A DNA stretch of 12,991 nt from Ectothiorhodospiraceae bacterium (GTDB lineage Bacteria > Pseudomonadota > Gammaproteobacteria > Nitrococcales > AK92), in assembly GCA_029263635.1 (NCBI GenBank), contig JAJUFY010000028.1:1-12991 (forward strand), in the 5' to 3' direction. Positions 6,765 to 12,940 of this stretch are shown piece by piece. A program made the translations under genes and the position numbers. Within the stretch, counting starts at the first letter, position 1. Every line of letters starts with the position of its first letter. The notes under the pieces are model-generated. The model searched no databases and was not told the origin of the DNA. It was given only the letters and a program-made list of their open reading frames with translations.

Positions 6765-7081
6765 ACATCCGGGACACGCCTTGCCGTTGTTCCCTCCGCG
6801 TGATGGATGCACCATCGCGGCTGTGATTGGCGGCGCCGGCATTATCTCGCAAGCCTGCTGCAGCCGGGGCGCGTGGTCCGGCTGCAGGGGTCGGCCGGCA
6901 GCTGGCTGATCTGCCCTGTCCGCGTCGTCGGCATGTTCTGATTGGGATCACTGCCAGCTCTGCGGCAGGGGCAACGCGATGGTTGCCGGTTTTGTCGCCA
7001 AAGCGGGCGTAGTGGCTTGCCTGCTTGCCCGTGTCCGGCCAAACTGGCGGCTTCAATATTTCTATAAAGACTAAAACAGCC
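6765..7081 (+). other. 317-bp non-coding stretch rich in inverted repeats before the antiporter gene
   Basis: I see no supportable gene here. Dyads in order: CGC/GCG plus GATGG/CCATC at about 6798-6820, perhaps the end of the upstream gene; CTGCAGCCGG (6858-6867) with CCGGCTGCAG (6878-6887), a perfect 10-bp stem; AGCTGGC (6900-6906) with GCCAGCT (6953-6959), enclosing about 46 nt; and GGCAAC (6970-6975) with GTTGCC (6982-6987). The last stem is clasped by an outer stem GCGGCA/TGTCGC (6963-6968 with 6993-6998, one G-U) and followed by GGTTTT. The density could mean a structured leader RNA, a small RNA, or terminators plus a promoter. I could not assign a known riboswitch class. Confidence 0.4.
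7063..7068 (+). promoter_or_regulatory. Possible -10 element TATAAA close to the antiporter start
   Basis: TATAAA sits in the only AT-rich patch (7053-7078) of the spacer. No good -35 lies 17 bp upstream. If used, transcription would begin near 7075, leaving only about 6 nt before the ATG and excluding the upstream dyads from the mRNA. Confidence 0.3.
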
Positions 7082-8341
7082 ATGACCGATCCAACCCTGA
7101 TGCAATGGATCGCGGCCATTCTCTTCGCGCTGGCCCTGATCCACACCTTCTCCACCAAGATCTTCGAACGCTTGACCCATACCCGGCCCGCTCATGCCGG
7201 CGTCTGGCATCTGCTGGGCGAGGTCGAGATCGTTTTCGGCTTCTGGGCGATGATCCTGATTGGCGTGATGTTCTTTGTCGCCGGCAGCGAGGGAACGCTG
7301 GCGTACATCGACTCGCGCAACTTCACCGAGCCGATGTTCGTGTTCGCCATCATGGTGGTGGCGGCGAGCAAGCCGGTGCTGCAGGTCGCGGCGGCGTCGG
7401 TGCGGGCGGTGGCGCGGATCCTGCCGCTGCCCAACGCCACGGCGATGTTCTTCACGGTGATGTTCCTGGTGCCGCTGCTCGGCTCGCTGATCACCGAGCC
7501 GGCGGCGATGACCGTGGCGGCGCTGACCCTGCGCGACCAGTTCTACAGCAAGAAGCTGTCGGATCGCTTCAAGTACGCCATCATCGGCGTGCTGTTCGTC
7601 AACGTCTCCATCGGCGGCACGCTCACTCCGTTCGCGGCACCACCGGTGCTGATGGTGGCCGGCCCCTGGGGCTGGGATCTGGCGTTCATGATCACGCAGA
7701 TCGGCTGGAAGGCCGCACTCGCTGTCTTTGTCAATGCGGCAGCGGTGACACTGCTGTTCCGCCGCGAGCTTGCTCAGATCACGCTCGAGCAGGCGAAGAC
7801 CGACGATTCGACGCCGCTGCTGCTGGTCCTGGCGCATCTGGGCATCCTGCTGGGGATCGTGATCTTCCTGCACCATCCGCCGATCTTCATGGGCTTCTTC
7901 CTGCTGTTCATGGGCATCGCCACCGCCTACCCGCAGTACCAGGAGCGGCTGATCCTGCGCGAGGGCCTGCTGGTCGCCTTCTTCCTGGCTGGCCTGGTCG
8001 TGCTCGGCGGGCAGCAGCAGTGGTGGCTGGAGACGGTGCTCATGAAGATGGACGCCGATGCCGTCTTCTGGGGTGCTACCGCCCTGACGGCGATTACCGA
8101 CAACGCCGCGCTCACCTATCTGGGCTCGCTGGTCCAGGGGCTGACGGACGAATTCAAGTACGCCCTGGTTACCGGTGCTGTGACCGGCGGCGGACTGACG
8201 GTCATCGCCAATGCGCCGAACCCGGCCGGTATGTCCATCCTCCGGCATCGCTTCAGCGACAATACCGTCAACCCGCTCAAGCTGCTGATCTCGGCCATCC
8301 CGCCGACCCTGGTCGCGGCGGCCGCGTTCCGGCTGCTGTGA
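7082..8341 (+). CDS. Putative Na+/H+ antiporter (PF07399-like, ion transporter superfamily)
   Basis: 419 aa inner-membrane protein with about a dozen hydrophobic segments. Conserved polar motifs sit inside membrane stretches: LITEPAAMTVAALTLRDQF (136-154), GGTLTPFAAPPVLMVAGPWG (178-197), TAITDNAALTYLGSL (336-350) and VIANAPNPAGMSIL (374-387). The TDN triad and the TP/NAPNPAG elements recall the NhaD/ArsB ion-transporter architecture and fit the family annotated as putative Na+/H+ antiporters. The ion has not been shown. The ATG at 7082 starts directly before TM1 but lacks any Shine-Dalgarno sequence. The neighbouring genes give no functional link. A strong terminator follows, so it is probably monocistronic. 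Confidence 0.85.
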   Translation: MTDPTLMQWIAAILFALALIHTFSTKIFERLTHTRPAHAGVWHLLGEVEIVFGFWAMILIGVMFFVAGSEGTLAYIDSRNFTEPMFVFAIMVVAASKPVLQVAAASVRAVARILPLPNATAMFFTVMFLVPLLGSLITEPAAMTVAALTLRDQFYSKKLSDRFKYAIIGVLFVNVSIGGTLTPFAAPPVLMVAGPWGWDLAFMITQIGWKAALAVFVNAAAVTLLFRRELAQITLEQAKTDDSTPLLLVLAHLGILLGIVIFLHHPPIFMGFFLLFMGIATAYPQYQERLILREGLLVAFFLAGLVVLGGQQQWWLETVLMKMDADAVFWGATALTAITDNAALTYLGSLVQGLTDEFKYALVTGAVTGGGLTVIANAPNPAGMSILRHRFSDNTVNPLKLLISAIPPTLVAAAAFRLL

Positions 8342-8346
8342 TGGGG

Positions 8347-8366
8347 TCAGGCCGATATCGGCCTGA
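8347..8366. repeat. Perfect 20-bp palindrome after the antiporter stop codon
   Basis: TCAGGCCGATATCGGCCTGA reads the same on both strands and begins 6 bp after the stop. As RNA it folds into an 8-bp stem with an ATAT loop, 10 bp ahead of the terminator stem. It may be the first part of a tandem-hairpin terminator or a 3' stabiliser. Confidence 0.75.
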
Positions 8367-8376
8367 ACTGCCACCG

Positions 8377-8409
8377 AAAGCCGCGGCGAACTGCCGCGGC
8401 TTTCTTTTT
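8377..8409 (+). terminator. Intrinsic terminator of the antiporter gene
   Basis: AAAGCCGCGGC (8377-8387), loop GAACT, GCCGCGGCTTT (8393-8403): a perfect 11-bp stem followed by CTTTTT (8404-8409). This is the best canonical Rho-independent terminator in the window. It insulates the SOS-controlled gene that follows. Confidence 0.93.
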
Positions 8410-8427
8410 GAATGCTGCAGACGCACC

Positions 8428-8449
8428 TATACTGTATAAAAAAACAGTA
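8428..8449 (+). promoter_or_regulatory. LexA (SOS) box at 8430-8449 overlapping the -10 of the radical SAM gene
   Basis: TACTGTATAAAAAAACAGTA (8430-8449) has perfect CTGT and ACAG arms separated by 8 AT-only bases, with matching TA flanks. It follows the gammaproteobacterial LexA consensus TACTGTATATATATACAGTA closely. A -10-like TATACT (8428-8433) overlaps the left edge and TATAAA (8435-8440) lies inside, so bound LexA would block RNA polymerase. No strong -35 is visible upstream. The box ends 11 bp before the ATG. Confidence 0.93.
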
Positions 8450-8460
8450 TCGGTGCAGCC

Positions 8461-9525
8461 ATGACCTTTGCCCGTTCCACGCCGCGCGGCCGCGGGACCG
8501 CCTGCAATCCCGACAACCGCTTCGCCGCTACCCGGCGCGAGGCCGTCGACGACGGCTGGGCGCAGGACGTGCCGCCGCTGCAGGCGACCGAGGTGCGCTT
8601 CGAGCACGCCAGGACGGTCATCACCCGCAACCGCTCGCCGGATGTCGGCTTCGATCGTTCCATCAATCCCTACCGCGGCTGCGAGCACGGCTGCATCTAC
8701 TGCTTTGCCCGGCCTACCCACGCCTACTGGGATCTTTCGCCCGGGCTGGATTTCGAGACCCGGCTGATCGCCAAGACCAATCTTGCCGAGCGGCTGGAGC
8801 AGGAGCTGAGCCGGCCCGGCTACGTGCCGAGGCCGATCGCCCTGGGAATCAACACCGATGCCTATCAGCCGCTGGAGCGCGAGCAGCGCTTGAGCCGGCA
8901 GGCGCTCAAGATCCTGCTGCGCTTCCGTCATCCGGTGCACATCGTCACCAAGAGCGCGCTGATCCTGCGAGATCTGGACCTGCTCGCAGCGCTGGCCGAG
9001 CAGCGGCTGGTGAGCGTGGCGGTCAGCCTCACCACCCTGGACGACGAGCTCAAGCGCATCATGGAGCCCCGCGCGGCCGCCCCGAAAGCGCGGCTGCGCG
9101 TACTGCGCAGCCTGTCCGAGGCCGGCGTGCCGGTCAGCGTGCTGTGCGCGCCGATGATTCCCATGATCAACGACCACGAGCTCGAGCATCTGCTCGAGGC
9201 CGCCCACGCTGCCGGCGCCCGTGCCGCTGGCTATGTGCTGCTGCGCCTGCCGCACGAGGTCTCGCCGCTGTTCCAGAGCTGGCTGGCCGAGCATTTTCCG
9301 GACCGCGCCGCCCACGTCATGAGCCTGATCCGGCAAAGCCGCGGCGGCGCCGATTACGACAGCCGCTTCGGCATTCGCATGCGTGGCGAGGGCGTGTTCG
9401 CCGAGCTGTTGGCACAGCGCTTCCGGCTGGCCTGCAAGCGCCTGGGCTTCCGTCCTCGCGATCCGGCGTTCGGGCTCGACAGCAGCCGCTTCGCCCCGCC
9501 CGGCCAGCAGCTCTCTTTGCTGTAA
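8461..9525 (+). CDS. PA0069-family radical SAM protein (SplB-like), SOS-regulated
   Basis: 354 aa cytoplasmic iron-sulfur enzyme. The radical SAM cluster motif CEHGCIYC (Cys74, Cys78, Cys81) is present, preceded by SINPYRG (67-73). GINTDAYQPLE follows the cluster domain, as in spore-photoproduct-lyase-related proteins and PA0069 of Pseudomonas. SplB splits a thymine photolesion; the PA0069 family reaction is not established. From memory, PA0069 belongs to the P. aeruginosa LexA regulon, which agrees with the LexA box 11 bp upstream. The last five residues, QLSLL (350-354), resemble the sliding-clamp-binding motif QL[SD]LF. The Shine-Dalgarno sequence is weak, but the ATG fits the family's basic, RGRG-containing N-terminus. 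A role in DNA damage repair or tolerance is likely. Confidence 0.93.
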   Translation: MTFARSTPRGRGTACNPDNRFAATRREAVDDGWAQDVPPLQATEVRFEHARTVITRNRSPDVGFDRSINPYRGCEHGCIYCFARPTHAYWDLSPGLDFETRLIAKTNLAERLEQELSRPGYVPRPIALGINTDAYQPLEREQRLSRQALKILLRFRHPVHIVTKSALILRDLDLLAALAEQRLVSVAVSLTTLDDELKRIMEPRAAAPKARLRVLRSLSEAGVPVSVLCAPMIPMINDHELEHLLEAAHAAGARAAGYVLLRLPHEVSPLFQSWLAEHFPDRAAHVMSLIRQSRGGADYDSRFGIRMRGEGVFAELLAQRFRLACKRLGFRPRDPAFGLDSSRFAPPGQQLSLL

Positions 9526-9544
9526 GGCGGCGCTGTGCGCTGCC
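9526..9544 (+). terminator. Hairpin directly after the radical SAM stop codon
   Basis: GGCGGCGC (9526-9533), loop TGT, GCGCTGCC (9537-9544): an 8-bp stem with one G-U pair that begins at the base after the stop codon. No U-tract follows, so read-through into the dehydrogenase gene 89 bp on is possible. Confidence 0.35.
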
Positions 9545-9633
9545 GTGCCAGCAAGGCCCGGCCGCGTCGCTGGCGATGATGTCGCTGCCGTCCCGAAGGC
9601 GTATCCTCTTCGGCCTGGAAGGGACGATGCAGG

Positions 9634-11094
9634 ATGAATGCCGTGGTCACACCGTCATCGCCTGATGGGCCTGCAACCGAGCTGCTGGCGGCACTGGCGC
9701 GCCGGCTGGGCGCGGCCCACGTGCTGACCGACCCGGACGCCATGGCCGGCTATCTGGCCGAGCAGCGGGGGCTGTACCGCAGCCGGGCGCTGGCGGTGGT
9801 GCGGCCGGCAACGCCGGAGGAGGTGGCCTTCGTGGTGACAGAATGCCGCGCCCGCCGCATCGGCATCGTGCCGCAGGGGGGCAATACCGGCCTGGTCGGC
9901 GGCAGCGTGGCCAATGGCGAGATCATTCTGTCGCTCGGCCGCCTGAACCGCATCCGCGAACTGGATCCGGTGAACGCCACCATCACCGTCGAGGCCGGCT
10001 GCGTGCTGAAGACCGTGCAGGAAGCGGCGGACCGAGCCGGGCGGCTGTTCCCGCTGGCGCTGGCGGCGGAGGGCTCCTGCCAGATCGGCGGCAACCTGGC
10101 GACCAATGCCGGCGGCACCAATGTGCTGCGCTATGGCAACGCCCGCGACCTGGTGCTGGGGCTGGAGGTGGTGCTGGCCGACGGCCGGATCTGGCATGGC
10201 TTGTCCGGCCTGCGCAAGGACAACACCGGCTACGACCTCAAGCAGCTCTTCCTCGGCTCGGAGGTCTCGCTCGGCATCATCTACGGCGCCGTGCTCAAGC
10301 TCTTCCGGAAGCCACGCAGCCGGGCGACGGCCTTCATCGGCTGCGCCTCGCCGCATCACGCGCTGCGACTGCTGGAGAGGCTACAAGCGGGGGCTGGCGA
10401 TGCCCTGTCCGGCTTCGAGTTCATGGCCGGCTTCGCCCTGGACATCGTGTTGCGGCATATGCCGGGTGTCGTACGACCGCTGGCGGCCGCGCACGGCGGC
10501 TACGTGCTGGCAGAGCTGACTTCGCCCGATCCGGATGCCGATCTGGCCGGCCGGCTGGAAATGCTCCTGGCCGCGGCGCTGGCAGAGGGGGTCATCGAGG
10601 ACGCCGCGCTGGGCCGCAGCGAAGCGCAGAACCGGGCATTCTGGCAGTTGCGGGAGAGCGTGCCGGAAGCGCAGAAGCGCGAGGGCGGTTCCATCAAGCA
10701 CGATGTCTCGGTGCCCGTGTCCCGGGTGGCCGATTTCATCGAGGCTGCTTCCCAGGCCTGTACGGAGCGCTTGCCGGGGATCCGGGTCTGCGCCTTCGGC
10801 CACTTCGGCGACGGCAATATCCACTTCAACCTGAGCCAGCCGGAAGGGATGGACAAAGCCGAATTTCTCGGCTTCTGGGGCGAGTTCAACCGCCTCGTGC
10901 ACGATATCGTCGCCGGCATGGGTGGCTCGATGTCGGCCGAGCACGGCATCGGCCTGCTGAAGCGGGAGGAGCTGCGTCGCTACAAGGATCCGGTGGCGCT
11001 GGAGCTGATGCGAACGCTGAAGCAGGCGCTGGACCCGCTGAACCTGCTCAATCCGGGGAAGGTACTGGATCCGGGCGGCGGACCGCCGGGGTAA
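9634..11094 (+). CDS. FAD-linked D-2-hydroxyacid dehydrogenase, D-2-hydroxyglutarate dehydrogenase type
   Basis: 486 aa, cytoplasmic, VAO/PCMH flavoprotein fold. The FAD-binding half carries PQGGNTGLVGGSV (80-92), EGSCQIGGNLATNAGGTN (146-163) and DNTGYDLKQLFLGSE (196-210). The C-terminal half has the metal and substrate site FGHFGDGNIHFN (388-399, His390 and His397) and SAEHGIGLLKRE (434-445, Glu436-His437), ending in the family tail LNPGKVLDP. This pattern fits D-2-hydroxyglutarate dehydrogenase, which in Pseudomonas recycles the 2-hydroxyglutarate made by SerA and passes electrons to ETF. Glycolate oxidase GlcD and D-lactate dehydrogenases are close relatives, so the substrate is inferred. 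The start has AAGGGA 9 nt upstream. Its own promoter was not identified. Confidence 0.88.
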   Translation: MNAVVTPSSPDGPATELLAALARRLGAAHVLTDPDAMAGYLAEQRGLYRSRALAVVRPATPEEVAFVVTECRARRIGIVPQGGNTGLVGGSVANGEIILSLGRLNRIRELDPVNATITVEAGCVLKTVQEAADRAGRLFPLALAAEGSCQIGGNLATNAGGTNVLRYGNARDLVLGLEVVLADGRIWHGLSGLRKDNTGYDLKQLFLGSEVSLGIIYGAVLKLFRKPRSRATAFIGCASPHHALRLLERLQAGAGDALSGFEFMAGFALDIVLRHMPGVVRPLAAAHGGYVLAELTSPDPDADLAGRLEMLLAAALAEGVIEDAALGRSEAQNRAFWQLRESVPEAQKREGGSIKHDVSVPVSRVADFIEAASQACTERLPGIRVCAFGHFGDGNIHFNLSQPEGMDKAEFLGFWGEFNRLVHDIVAGMGGSMSAEHGIGLLKREELRRYKDPVALELMRTLKQALDPLNLLNPGKVLDPGGGPPG

Positions 11095-11183
11095 GCCCTC
11101 TCAAGCCCGTTTTCGCAGCGTATTTTCTGCCGGCGGAGAGCCGGGCGCTACCTGGCGCTGCGGAGCGCATCCGGAAGGGGCAG

Positions 11184-11204
11184 GGTGCCGCGGGTGGCGG
11201 CACC
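11184..11204. terminator. Hairpin between convergent dehydrogenase and small membrane-protein genes
   Basis: GGTGCCGC (11184-11191), loop GGGTG, GCGGCACC (11197-11204): a perfect 8-bp stem, 20 bp past the minus-strand stop codon and 89 bp past the plus-strand one. There is no U-tract on either side; it could serve both transcripts. Confidence 0.4.
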
Positions 11205-11224
11205 GCTGCTCTGCCGGCGCAGCG

Positions 11225-11458
11225 TCAGGCGGCCTGGCGCTGCTGCTCGGCTGCCGGCGGGTGCCGGTCTGCGGCCGGGACGCTGGCACGCGCTGCAAGG
11301 CTTTCCTGATAGTCCCGGGCGCACATCAGCTCGATCTCCAGGCGCGGATCCTGCTTGAGGGCGGCGGCGAGTTCGCGCTGCTCGGCATCGCGGAGATTCA
11401 GCAGATGCAGGGGTAGAACGACAGCGGCGACGAAAGCGGCGATCAACAGGATTTCCAT
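11225..11458 (-). CDS. Small single-pass membrane protein, unrecognised
   Basis: 77 aa; I do not recognise a family. Residues 2-20 (EILLIAAFVAAVVLPLHLL) form one hydrophobic helix right at the N-terminus, followed by a charged, probably helical segment (RDAEQRELAAALKQDP, 23-38), a single Cys46, and a Pro/Ala/Gln-rich tail. It looks like a small inner-membrane protein with a cytoplasmic or periplasmic tail; the few positive charges do not settle the topology. It is supported as a gene by GAGGAGA just upstream of the ATG, by the coherent membrane-anchor layout, and by a perfect -35 hexamer TTGACA on the same strand at 11508-11513. It is convergent to the dehydrogenase gene and divergent from the serine hydrolase gene. 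Confidence 0.72.
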   Translation of the reverse strand: MEILLIAAFVAAVVLPLHLLNLRDAEQRELAAALKQDPRLEIELMCARDYQESLAARASVPAADRHPPAAEQQRQAA

Positions 11459-11730
11459 GCTGTCTCCTCGGCGCTTGAGCGCCTTTCTGCTTTACGGTTT
11501 CCTATGTTGTCAAAATCTTAGTGCCCATATTGCTGCGATGCAACATAGATTGTCGATCCTTATGGGTAAGAAAATCTTTGTGATGTGCGATCCGCAAGCG
11601 GGGCTTCCGTAGAGCTCGCCTGGCGCCATGCCAGCGCCCATCGAGGCCCGGCTGCTCAGAAATTCCCGAATCTTCGTTAAACTGCCGGCCAGGTCTTGCC
11701 CTTTAAGAACGAGATACGGGGGGAGAGGGG
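11459..11730. promoter_or_regulatory. Divergent spacer with nested repeats between small membrane-protein and serine hydrolase genes
   Basis: This 272-bp spacer holds an AT-rich island (about 11485-11585). Repeats seen: CTATGTTG (11502-11509) with CAACATAG (11541-11548), inverted; CCCATA (11524-11529) with TATGGG (11561-11566), inverted; AAAATCTT at 11512-11519 and 11571-11578, direct. On the minus strand TTGACA (11508-11513) is a perfect -35 but has no clear -10; TTGCAT-N17-TAAGAT is an alternative. GGCGCTTGAGCGCC (11470-11483) forms a 5-bp stem next to the minus-strand ribosome-binding site; on the plus strand it is followed by TTTCTGCTTT. A third TGGCGCCA lies at 11621-11628. Confidence 0.5.
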
Positions 11731-12891
11731 ATGCGACGCTTTCGGATCTGGGGCCTGCGCGTGCTGCTGGTGGTCGCCGTCGTGCTGGCCGCTGGCGTGG
11801 GCTGGAAGTGGGAGGACATCCAGCGACTGCTGGCTGTCAACTCGCTGTTTGCCGAGGACAGGATCGTCGGCAACTTCAGCAGCATGGATCGGCTGTTCTT
11901 CCACACCGAGCTGCCGCGCGGCACGGGCCCGGTCTCCCCGCTGCCCGAGCAGCCGCGCGCCATCCCCGACCTGGGCGACTGGGTGCAGGAGCGATCCGTC
12001 ACCGGCATCGTGGTGCTGAAGGACGGCGCGATCGCCCACGAGGCGTACTATCTCGGCACCAAGCCGGAGGACCGGCGAATCAGCTGGTCGGTGGCCAAGT
12101 CGTATCTGTCGGCGCTGCTGGGCATCCTGATTGCCGACGGCGCGATCGGCAGCATCGACGAGCCGGTGACCAACTATGTCCCGGCGCTGGCCGGTACCGC
12201 CTATGACGGCGCCACCATCCGCAACGTGCTGCAGATGGCCAGCGGCGTGCGTTTCAACGAGGACTACCTCGATTACCACTCGGACATCAACCGCATGGGC
12301 CGGGTGCTGGCGCTGGGTGGCTCCATGGACGACTTCGCGGCCGGCCTGAAAGTCCGCGACCGGGCTCCGGGCGAGGCATGGCAATACGTGTCCATCGACA
12401 CCCACGTGCTCGGCATGGTGATCCGCGGCGCCACCGGCCGCAGCGTCATCGAGCTGATGGCCGAGAAGCTGGTACAGCCGATGGGGCTGGAGGCGGCGCC
12501 GTATTACGTGACGGACGGCTACGGCACCGCTTTCGTGCTGGGCGGACTGAACATGCCGACCCGGGACTATGCCCGCTTCGGCCAGATGTTCCTGCAGGAC
12601 GGTTACTGGAACGGCCGCCAGATCGTGCCGGCCGAATGGGTGGCCGAGTCGACGGCGCCGAGCGCGCCGACCGCCGAGGGGGCGATCCGCTACGGTTACC
12701 AGTGGTGGATCGCGGCGGATGCACCGCCCGGCGAGTTCTTCGCCCGCGGAATCTACGGCCAGTATGTCTACATCAACAAGCCGGCCGGCGTCGTGATCGC
12801 GGTGAATTCGGCTGACCGCAAGTTCCGGGAGCCCGGCGTGTTCGAGCAGAACCTGGCCACATTCCGGCGTATCGCCGCCGCGCTCCAGTAA
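11731..12891 (+). CDS. Membrane-anchored serine hydrolase, beta-lactamase class C/NylB fold
   Basis: 386 aa. The basic start MRRFR is followed by one hydrophobic helix (about 7-25), a signal anchor or uncleaved signal that places the enzyme on the periplasmic side. The catalytic Ser-x-x-Lys is SVAK (Ser120, Lys123) in ISWSVAKSYLSALLG. The second motif is Tyr219-Val-Ser221 in WQYVSIDTHVLG, and the third-motif region is FFARGIYGQYVYI (336-348), of the GxxGQ type seen in NylB/EstB-like esterases rather than KTG of true beta-lactamases. Family members act as esterases, amidases or peptidases; the substrate is unknown and resistance should not be assumed. A purine-rich GGGGGGAGAGGGG stretch directly before the ATG serves as ribosome-binding site. 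It is followed by a 10-bp hairpin and a convergent transporter gene. Confidence 0.88.
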   Translation: MRRFRIWGLRVLLVVAVVLAAGVGWKWEDIQRLLAVNSLFAEDRIVGNFSSMDRLFFHTELPRGTGPVSPLPEQPRAIPDLGDWVQERSVTGIVVLKDGAIAHEAYYLGTKPEDRRISWSVAKSYLSALLGILIADGAIGSIDEPVTNYVPALAGTAYDGATIRNVLQMASGVRFNEDYLDYHSDINRMGRVLALGGSMDDFAAGLKVRDRAPGEAWQYVSIDTHVLGMVIRGATGRSVIELMAEKLVQPMGLEAAPYYVTDGYGTAFVLGGLNMPTRDYARFGQMFLQDGYWNGRQIVPAEWVAESTAPSAPTAEGAIRYGYQWWIAADAPPGEFFARGIYGQYVYINKPAGVVIAVNSADRKFREPGVFEQNLATFRRIAAALQ

Positions 12892-12899
12892 GCCTCCAG

Positions 12900-12923
12900 G
12901 TCGGGCAGCAGCCGCTGCCCGAC
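12900..12923. terminator. Strong hairpin between convergent genes, probably a bidirectional terminator
   Basis: GTCGGGCAGC (12900-12909), loop AGCC, GCTGCCCGAC (12914-12923): a perfect 10-bp stem with a 4-nt loop, 8 bp after the hydrolase stop codon and 17 bp after the end of the convergent transporter gene. No T-tract on either side, so termination may be hairpin- or Rho-assisted. Confidence 0.6.
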
Positions 12924-12940
12924 AGAGCGATCGGATCCCG

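Noticed and set aside
8347..8366. The 20-bp palindrome as an integrase attachment site
   Set aside because: There is no integrase, tRNA gene or direct-repeat partner in the window, and its place right before a terminator is explained by transcription ending.
6842..8374. A 510-codon open frame on the minus strand opposite the antiporter
   Set aside because: The composition is biased (Gln/Arg/His/Asp-rich) with no hydrophobic or domain pattern; it runs through a terminator. It is a shadow of the antiporter gene.
8412..9665. A 417-codon plus-strand frame overlapping the radical SAM gene
   Set aside because: Arg/Ala/Pro-rich shadow in another frame; the radical SAM frame has the CxxxCxxC motif and the LexA-controlled promoter.
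9843..11309. A 488-codon plus-strand frame overlapping the dehydrogenase gene
   Set aside because: Gly/Arg/Ala-rich low-complexity translation without motifs; the dehydrogenase frame has complete FAD and metal-site motifs.
11538..11612. A 24-codon small open frame in the spacer before the serine hydrolase
   Set aside because: It has no ribosome-binding site ahead of either ATG and overlaps one arm of an inverted repeat. Not supportable as a gene from sequence.
11731..12891. Serine hydrolase as an antibiotic-resistance beta-lactamase
   Set aside because: The third motif is of the GxxGQ type rather than KTG and the protein has a membrane anchor; it fits NylB/EstB-like hydrolases better.
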